DNA of 10,645 nt, taken from assembly GCA_029977305.1 (NCBI GenBank), contig JAPOLF010000056.1, positions 1-10,645 on the forward strand, given 5' to 3'. Under the pieces are notes generated by a model. That model ran no database searches. It was not told where the DNA came from and saw nothing but the letters and a program-made list of their open reading frames with translations. Below, in pieces: positions 7,421 through 10,645 of the stretch (position 1 is the stretch's first letter; every line of letters begins with the position of its first letter). The stretch is from a bacterium (GTDB lineage: Bacteria; Chloroflexota; Chloroflexia; Thermomicrobiales; UBA6265). The translations under genes were made by a program, and so were the position numbers.

Positions 7421-7770
7421 CGGGTGTCCCCCACTTCCAACACCGATTGCCCTCGGCCGAGATCGCGCTGCGTGACGACGACCATGCCATCGCGCACCGG
7501 GGTGACGCAGGCGCGGACGTTCGGGGTGCCATCGACGACGACGAGGCAATCACTGCAGCGGCCGACCATGCACCATCCGCCGCGCTGGTCACGCGGGTCC
7601 TCCATCACGCGGAGCACCCGGACTCCGCTGGCGAGCACGGCGGAGGCTATCGTGTCGCCATCCACCGCTTGAACGGGATATCCGTCAAAGGTGAAGGTTG
7701 CAACCGTTTGCGGTGCGGCGCCTATGCGCTTCGCGCCATGGGCGTTGGACGTTGTGGGGGGCTGGGTCAC
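7417..7770 (-). CDS. small [2Fe-2S] ferredoxin-like subunit (Fer2_4 type; HcnA/OoxA-like)
   Basis: A 117-residue protein with one plant-type ferredoxin-like fold. The four cluster ligands are C67-x4-C72-x2-C75-x12-C88, within WCMVGRCSDCLVVVDG and VRAC. This is the signature of the small [2Fe-2S] domain found at the N-terminus of sarcosine oxidase alpha and as the HcnA-type subunit. The preceding TFTFDGYPVQAVDGDTIASA matches the family's first strands, where a bound dinucleotide or the FAD subunit is contacted. The start is GTG 7770 with AAGGAGG at 7781-7787, 10 nt upstream. The stop overlaps the next gene's ATG (ATGA), giving tight coupling with the FAD subunit. It is the first gene of a three-gene operon and is transcribed divergently from the class III aminotransferase. 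Confidence 0.88.
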   Translation of the reverse strand: MTQPPTTSNAHGAKRIGAAPQTVATFTFDGYPVQAVDGDTIASAVLASGVRVLRVMEDPRDQRGGWCMVGRCSDCLVVVDGTPNVRACVTPVRDGMVVVTQRDLGRGQSVLEVGDTR

Positions 7771-7812
7771 GGGCGTCGTGCCTCCTTGCCGGCCGTGGAC
7801 GAGATGTTGGGG

Positions 7813-7818
7813 AGTTTA
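7813..7818 (-). promoter_or_regulatory. candidate -10 box of the [2Fe-2S]/FAD/BFD operon
   Basis: TAAACT on the minus strand lies 42 bp upstream of the GTG at 7770, a suitable distance for a -10 box with a short leader. No convincing -35 is seen; that position falls just before the G9 tract (C9 on this strand). Weak single-motif evidence. Confidence 0.3.
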
Positions 7819-7837
7819 CCGGGTGGCGCGGCTCGGC

Positions 7838-7862
7838 GGGGGGGGGAATGGGCGTGGATGGG
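7838..7862 (+). promoter_or_regulatory. G9 tract and G-quadruplex-compatible run in the divergent promoter
   Basis: Nine consecutive G (7838-7846) are followed by GGG at 7850-7852 and GGG at 7860-7862. Read as four G-triplets with loops of 1, 5 and 7 bases, the run fits the G3N1-7 quadruplex pattern. It lies between the candidate -10 boxes of the two divergent operons. Folding and function are inference; a long homopolymer can also arise from slippage or sequencing error. Confidence 0.4.
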
Positions 7863-7880
7863 CGGCGATGCAGGGCCCTT

Positions 7881-7889
7881 TGCTATCAT
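7881..7889 (+). promoter_or_regulatory. extended -10 promoter of the class III aminotransferase
   Basis: TGCTATCAT combines an extended -10 (TGn) with TATCAT, five of six matches to TATAAT. No good -35 lies 17 bp upstream (GC-rich, overlapping the G-run), which is tolerated by extended -10 promoters. Transcription would start near 7896, leaving a leader of about 85 nt before the ATG at 7981. Confidence 0.5.
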
Positions 7890-7955
7890 TGGGGCACGTA
7901 ACGGGGCAAACCCGAACACCCACGCCCTTGGATCGATGGCGATTCGCGTTGGTGA

Positions 7956-7979
7956 GGTTTCCAGTAGGAGGCGAAAACC
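7956..7979 (+). promoter_or_regulatory. small stem around the aminotransferase ribosome binding site
   Basis: GGTTT (7956-7960) can pair with AAACC (7975-7979), leaving the ribosome binding site AGGAGG (7966-7971) in the 14-nt loop directly before ATG 7981. The Shine-Dalgarno match is strong and fixes the start. The five-pair stem is weak and may mean nothing. Confidence 0.25.
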
Positions 7980-7980
7980 C

Positions 7981-9372
7981 ATGGTCGTGAAGACGTCGGA
8001 GCTCGCGGGAACCGGGCATTCCGGTGAGGTTGTGGACGCGGCGCGTGAACACGTGTGGGTCCACACCCTGACGTGGGATGAGTACGAGCATGGCGGTCTC
8101 CACGTGTTTGACCGTGGCGAGGGCTCGTGCATCTGGGACGTGCAGGGGAAGAAGTACTACGACGGCATCGCCGGGCTGTGGGTGGTCAACGCCGGTCACG
8201 GTCGGCGTGAGATCGCCGAGGCGATGGCGGCGCAGGCCTCGCGGCTTGCCTACGCCAACGCGATGAACTTCACCACGACCCCGACGGCGATGTTGGCCGA
8301 CAAACTGGCGTCGATCCTGCCGGGCGACCTGAACCGCATCTTCTTCTCCTCCGGTGGGTCGGAGGCGGTGGAGACCGCGATGAAGATCGCGAAGCAGGTG
8401 CAGGCGATGCGCGGCTTCGCGCGGCGGTACAAGGTGATCGCGCGCCGTCGGTCGTACCACGGCCAGACGATGGGTGCCCTGAGCCTGACGCATGCGAAGA
8501 ACGAGCACTGGTTCGGCCCGTTCATGTACGGTGTCTCGCACGTGCCGCACCCGGACCGCTATCGGAGCGATTTCGGGCTCGAGGGCGAGGCAGCGGACAT
8601 CGCCGCGGCGAAGTACGTCGAGCAGGAGATCGAGAATCAGGGACCGGACACGGTGGCCGCCGTCATCGCCGAGCCGATCTCGACGGCCGCCGGTGTGCAT
8701 GTGCCATCGAAGATCTACTGGCAGATGCTGCGGGAGATCACCGAGAAGCATGGGGTCCTGTTGATCGCGGACGAAGTGATCAACGGCTTCGGGCGGACCG
8801 GCACGATGTTCGCGATCGAGCAGTACGGGATCGTCCCCGACATCATGACGATGGCGAAGGGCATCACCTCCGGCTACGCGCCGCTGGCAGCCACGGCAGT
8901 CAGTGAGAAGGTCTACGAGGTGTTCAAGGAGAACCCGACGGTGCCGATGGGCCACTTGCTGACCTTCGGCGGCCACCCGGTCTCCTGTGCGGCGTCGCTG
9001 GTGAACATCGACATCATCGAGCGCGAGGGGTTGGTTCAGCGAAGCCACGACAATGGCGCGTACCTCAAGTCCAAGCTCGAGGAACTGAAGTCGCACGTCT
9101 CGGTCGGCGACGTTCGCGGCGTCGGCATGGTGTACGCGATCGACTTCGTGAAGAACAAGCAGACCAAGGAGAAGATGGGCAAGGACTCGCCGTTCACCAA
9201 GCGGCTGCAGGAACTGACCATGGATCGCGGACTCGTGACGCGCATCTGGGACGTGATGCACCTTGCGCCGCCGCTGGTGGTGACTCGGGAGGAGATCGAC
9301 GAGATCGTTGCGATTGTCGACGAGTCGATCACGATTGCCGAGCGCGAGAACGCCGACTTGTTCGCGGGCTAG
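7981..9372 (+). CDS. class III PLP-dependent aminotransferase (omega-transaminase type)
   Basis: A 463-residue fold-type I transaminase. Visible motifs are GIAGLWVVNAGH (62-73) near the substrate entrance, the PLP-phosphate-binding SSGGSEAVETA (123-133), the YHG stacking motif (Y159-H160-G161), AEPI (230-233), the pyridine-nitrogen aspartate D264 in LIADEV, and the Schiff-base lysine K293 in TMAKGITSGY. TFGGHP follows in the expected place for the neighbouring subunit's phosphate contact. Length fits the family (430-470). ATG 7981 is chosen for the AGGAGG 9 nt upstream; the frame is open upstream to 7447, but that part lies antisense to the [2Fe-2S] gene. Family members move an amino group from an omega- or alpha-amino compound to pyruvate or 2-oxoglutarate; the substrate cannot be assigned. 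It shares a divergent promoter region with the flavoprotein operon, hinting at a common catabolic pathway. Confidence 0.93.
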   Translation: MVVKTSELAGTGHSGEVVDAAREHVWVHTLTWDEYEHGGLHVFDRGEGSCIWDVQGKKYYDGIAGLWVVNAGHGRREIAEAMAAQASRLAYANAMNFTTTPTAMLADKLASILPGDLNRIFFSSGGSEAVETAMKIAKQVQAMRGFARRYKVIARRRSYHGQTMGALSLTHAKNEHWFGPFMYGVSHVPHPDRYRSDFGLEGEAADIAAAKYVEQEIENQGPDTVAAVIAEPISTAAGVHVPSKIYWQMLREITEKHGVLLIADEVINGFGRTGTMFAIEQYGIVPDIMTMAKGITSGYAPLAATAVSEKVYEVFKENPTVPMGHLLTFGGHPVSCAASLVNIDIIEREGLVQRSHDNGAYLKSKLEELKSHVSVGDVRGVGMVYAIDFVKNKQTKEKMGKDSPFTKRLQELTMDRGLVTRIWDVMHLAPPLVVTREEIDEIVAIVDESITIAERENADLFAG

Positions 9373-9398
9373 GCCCCACGGCAGCAAGATAGATCATG

Positions 9399-9431
9399 GG
9401 ACGACCGGTGGGCGATGCTCACCGGTCGTTC
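9399..9431. terminator. hairpin between convergent genes; candidate bidirectional terminator
   Basis: ACGACCGGTG (9401-9410) is the exact inverted complement of CACCGGTCGT (9420-9429), with a 9-nt loop; a G-T and a G-C pair extend it to 9399-9431. It lies 26 bp after the aminotransferase stop and 21 bp after the zinc-ribbon gene stop on the other strand. No T-tract follows on either side. Confidence 0.6.
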
Positions 9432-9452
9432 GCTGTGTGCAGGGGTTGAGCG

Positions 9453-9767
9453 TCAGATGCCGTTGTGGGCGTTCCAGCAGGAACGACAGAGGATCGGCCG
9501 CGAGGGATCCGGGGTGAATGGCGCACGAAAGTCCCGCTGGCAATCGGCGCAGGTGGTCAGCACCAGTGGACCGCTGCCGTCGGTGCCGGGGGCTTGGGGA
9601 GGTCGGCGACGATCACCGGTGTGGGCGAGGGCCTCGCGATTGCGCTGATTGCGCTCGTCACGGCGCGATTCGCGGCAGTCCGGGCAGCGCTCGACGGGCA
9701 GCAATGCGGGGTCGCGCGGGGATGCGTCTCGGGCGAAGGGTTCGCCGCAGTCGACGCAGATCGGCAT
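9453..9767 (-). CDS. double zinc-ribbon protein with CxxC-x17-CxxC domain
   Basis: A 104-residue protein made of two four-cysteine metal sites. The first is C4-x2-C7 ... C28-x2-C31, resembling the CVDCGEPF ... RCPDCR zinc-ribbon (zf-trcl-like) family. The second is C73-x2-C76-x17-C94-x2-C97, exactly the spacing of the small CxxC-x17-CxxC family, with the typical PF-x-P ... RP-x-x-C middle. A basic, Arg/Gln-rich linker of about 40 residues (32-72) separates them. Function is not established; related ribbons are thought to bind zinc and perhaps nucleic acid. ATG 9767 is chosen since it follows the copZ-like stop by 28 bp with a GGGG about 5 nt upstream. Longer in-frame starts (9833, 9863) would overlap that gene and add a sequence of no recognisable type. 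Probably cotranscribed with the copZ-like gene. Confidence 0.75.
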   Translation of the reverse strand: MPICVDCGEPFARDASPRDPALLPVERCPDCRESRRDERNQRNREALAHTGDRRRPPQAPGTDGSGPLVLTTCADCQRDFRAPFTPDPSRPILCRSCWNAHNGI

Positions 9768-9795
9768 GCGCACCCCGGTGGCGGCGACGACGAAC

Positions 9796-10002
9796 TCAGG
9801 CGGCAACGTCGTAGCCGGCTTCGGCGATGCCATCGCGGAGCTGGGCATCGGTGACGGTGCCATCGTGGGTGACCGAGACCGTCTTCTGCTCGAGATCGAC
9901 GGTGACGTCAGCGACGCCGGGGATCTTGGTGAGTTCGTCGGTGATGGCCTTCACGCAGTGACCGCAGCTGACTTCGGGGACGCGGTACAGTTCCGTCGAC
10001 AT
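9796..10002 (-). CDS. copZ: CopZ-like heavy-metal-associated (HMA) domain protein
   Basis: A 68-residue single HMA domain. The metal-binding loop VSCGHCVKAI carries C13-x2-C16, with Val in place of the usual Met of MxCxxC. The rest follows the beta-alpha-beta-beta-alpha-beta pattern of the family: VKAITDELTKIPGV, then VDLEQKTVSVTHDGTVT, then the closing IAEAGYDV. Such proteins bind Cu(I), or sometimes another soft metal, and pass it to a P-type ATPase or a repressor in the cytoplasm. Length equals that of typical CopZ. ATG 10002 is fixed by AGGAG at 10010-10014, 7 nt upstream. The partner ATPase (CopA) and a CsoR-type repressor are not in the window; the downstream neighbour is a zinc-ribbon protein instead. 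The name is by family resemblance; the metal is not shown. Confidence 0.88.
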   Translation of the reverse strand: MSTELYRVPEVSCGHCVKAITDELTKIPGVADVTVDLEQKTVSVTHDGTVTDAQLRDGIAEAGYDVAA

Positions 10003-10021
10003 GTTGCTTCTCCTCAAGACA

Positions 10022-10062
10022 CGTGATCGGGTGCTGCCTCTAGTGTAGCCGCGATCGGGTGC
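10022..10062. repeat. pair of 13-bp direct repeats flanking the copZ -10 box; candidate operator
   Basis: CGTGATCGGGTGC (10022-10034) and CGCGATCGGGTGC (10050-10062) match at 12 of 13 positions, 28 bp apart start to start. They bracket the TACACT -10 of the copZ-like gene in an 86-bp divergent intergenic region. Position suggests a regulator binding site; the regulator is unknown. Confidence 0.5.
10042..10047 (-). promoter_or_regulatory. -10 box of the copZ/zinc-ribbon operon
   Basis: TACACT on the minus strand, preceded by GGC, lies about 40 bp upstream of ATG 10002. TTGGCA is present further upstream, but only 12 bp from the -10, too close for a standard -35. TAGTGT on the + strand (10041-10046) overlaps it and could serve as the -10 of the exported-protein gene. 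Confidence 0.45.
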
Positions 10063-10088
10063 CAAGCCGTCCGACCACCGGAGCTCCC

Positions 10089-10645
10089 ATGAACCACGCG
10101 CGTCATCTTGTGCTCTCGCTCGTCTTCGGCGCCTCGTTGCTCCTGAGCGGGTCGGCGGCGGTGTTCGCCTCAGAGCCACTCGAGCCGGGGGTCAACACCA
10201 TCACCGGGACGGTGACGATCACGACGCCATTCATCGGCCGGGCATTCACCCAGCCGTTCATTCTGATGACGGATTTGACGGCGTTCGTGCATCGCGACTT
10301 GCTGGCCCCCCTCCCCTCCCCGGTGCAAATCACCGGAAATCTCGAGGGGAAACTCGATGAGGGGGCGCGGTTCACGGTGAGCCTTCCGATCAAACCGCTC
10401 GGGATCGGGCATGACTTTGCCACCGGGAGCGAGGTCGAGGATGGCGTTCAGGTGTATGCCGTCGATTTCCAGGTCAATCTGGTCGGGGATCCGTTTCTGA
10501 GCGACCTCGAGACGACGGGGTGGCCGACGGCGCTCTCGTCGGTGCGGGTTGAAATGGGGAGCAACGAGGTCTACGGCGGCAGTGTCACGGTGTGGTCGAC
10601 GAAGGAGGCCGAGTTCCCGACCGGGTTCGGGCCGGATGGCAAATT
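10089..10645 (+). CDS. exported protein of unknown function, N-terminal part (runs off the window)
   Basis: An open frame of 185 complete codons from ATG 10089 to the window end, with GGAG at 10080-10083 five nt upstream. The first 27 residues form a Sec signal peptide: a short basic start (MNHARH), the hydrophobic run LVLSLVFGASLLL, then a polar segment ending AAVFA before SEPLEP, a good signal-peptidase I site with no lipobox cysteine. The mature part is rich in Thr, Val, Phe and Gly and looks beta-strand-rich (for example NTITGTVTITTPF and YGGSVTVW), with no cysteine and no catalytic motif seen. It may be the N-terminal domain of a larger secreted enzyme or an extracellular binding protein; the sequence shown cannot decide. 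It is divergent from the copZ-like gene and shares its repeat-bearing promoter region. Confidence 0.7.
   Translation, partial: MNHARHLVLSLVFGASLLLSGSAAVFASEPLEPGVNTITGTVTITTPFIGRAFTQPFILMTDLTAFVHRDLLAPLPSPVQITGNLEGKLDEGARFTVSLPIKPLGIGHDFATGSEVEDGVQVYAVDFQVNLVGDPFLSDLETTGWPTALSSVRVEMGSNEVYGGSVTVWSTKEAEFPTGFGPDGK

Noticed and set aside
7447..7980. N-terminal extension of the aminotransferase
   Set aside because: The extension runs antisense through the [2Fe-2S] gene and through the promoter region; the ATG at 7981 has a strong AGGAGG and matches the family's N-terminus.
7890..7980. Riboswitch in the aminotransferase leader
   Set aside because: The leader of about 85 nt was read for glycine-type and other common aptamer cores; no conserved core was seen, only weak short stems.
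7816..9387. 523-residue open frame antisense to the aminotransferase
   Set aside because: Composition is His/Arg/Asp-rich with no domain; it covers the aminotransferase exactly out of phase and has no plausible start signal.
1..10645. tRNA, rRNA, CRISPR array, insertion sequence or integration site
   Set aside because: No clustered repeats, no transposase or integrase motif, no terminal inverted repeats and no cloverleaf-like segment were recognised on either strand.

Overview
The window is GC-rich, gene-dense bacterial chromosome with no sign of a mobile element, CRISPR array, tRNA or rRNA. The gene content suggests a Chloroflexota bacterium, perhaps of the Thermomicrobia group: a very large MalT/LAL-type LuxR regulator, a CxxC-x17-CxxC zinc-ribbon protein, and promoters with TATCAT or TACACT -10 boxes. 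This placement is inference from style and content; no phylogenetic marker was tested.

Layout. The window opens with the last 61 codons of a DAO/DMGDH-like FAD oxidoreductase (+ strand, 1-186). A + strand cluster follows: an NAD-dependent epimerase/dehydratase (283-1269), a UPF0114/YqhA-type membrane protein whose start shares one base with the epimerase stop, and, 26 bp on, an 892-residue STAND/LuxR regulator (1871-4549). The regulator converges on pgi (glucose-6-phosphate isomerase, minus strand) across a 47-bp gap. That gap holds a 15-bp hairpin that includes the regulator's stop codon.

Upstream of pgi on the minus strand is a compact three-gene operon (7770 to 6144). It encodes a small [2Fe-2S] protein, an FAD oxidoreductase and a BFD-like [2Fe-2S] protein. 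Together these are the electron-transfer module of an HcnAB/OoxA/sarcosine-oxidase-alpha-type amino or imino acid dehydrogenase, with the BFD domain on its own gene instead of fused to the FAD subunit. A 210-bp divergent promoter region with a G9 tract separates this operon from a + strand class III PLP aminotransferase (7981-9372). The arrangement suggests a locus for oxidising and transaminating an amino compound. The DAO-type protein at the left edge is a possible catalytic partner.

The aminotransferase converges, across a second hairpin, on a minus-strand pair: a CopZ-like metal-binding protein and a double zinc-ribbon protein. The window ends with the start of a divergently transcribed exported protein (10089 onward). 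The short copZ/exported-protein intergenic region carries a TACACT -10 box flanked by two copies of a near-identical 13-bp direct repeat, a candidate operator.

No gene-free stretch exceeds 300 bases; the longest is the 210-bp divergent region. Most of the window looks like ordinary housekeeping and catabolic gene content. The points most worth a second look are the split HcnB-like operon, the repeat-flanked copZ promoter, the G-rich divergent promoter and the stop-codon hairpin.
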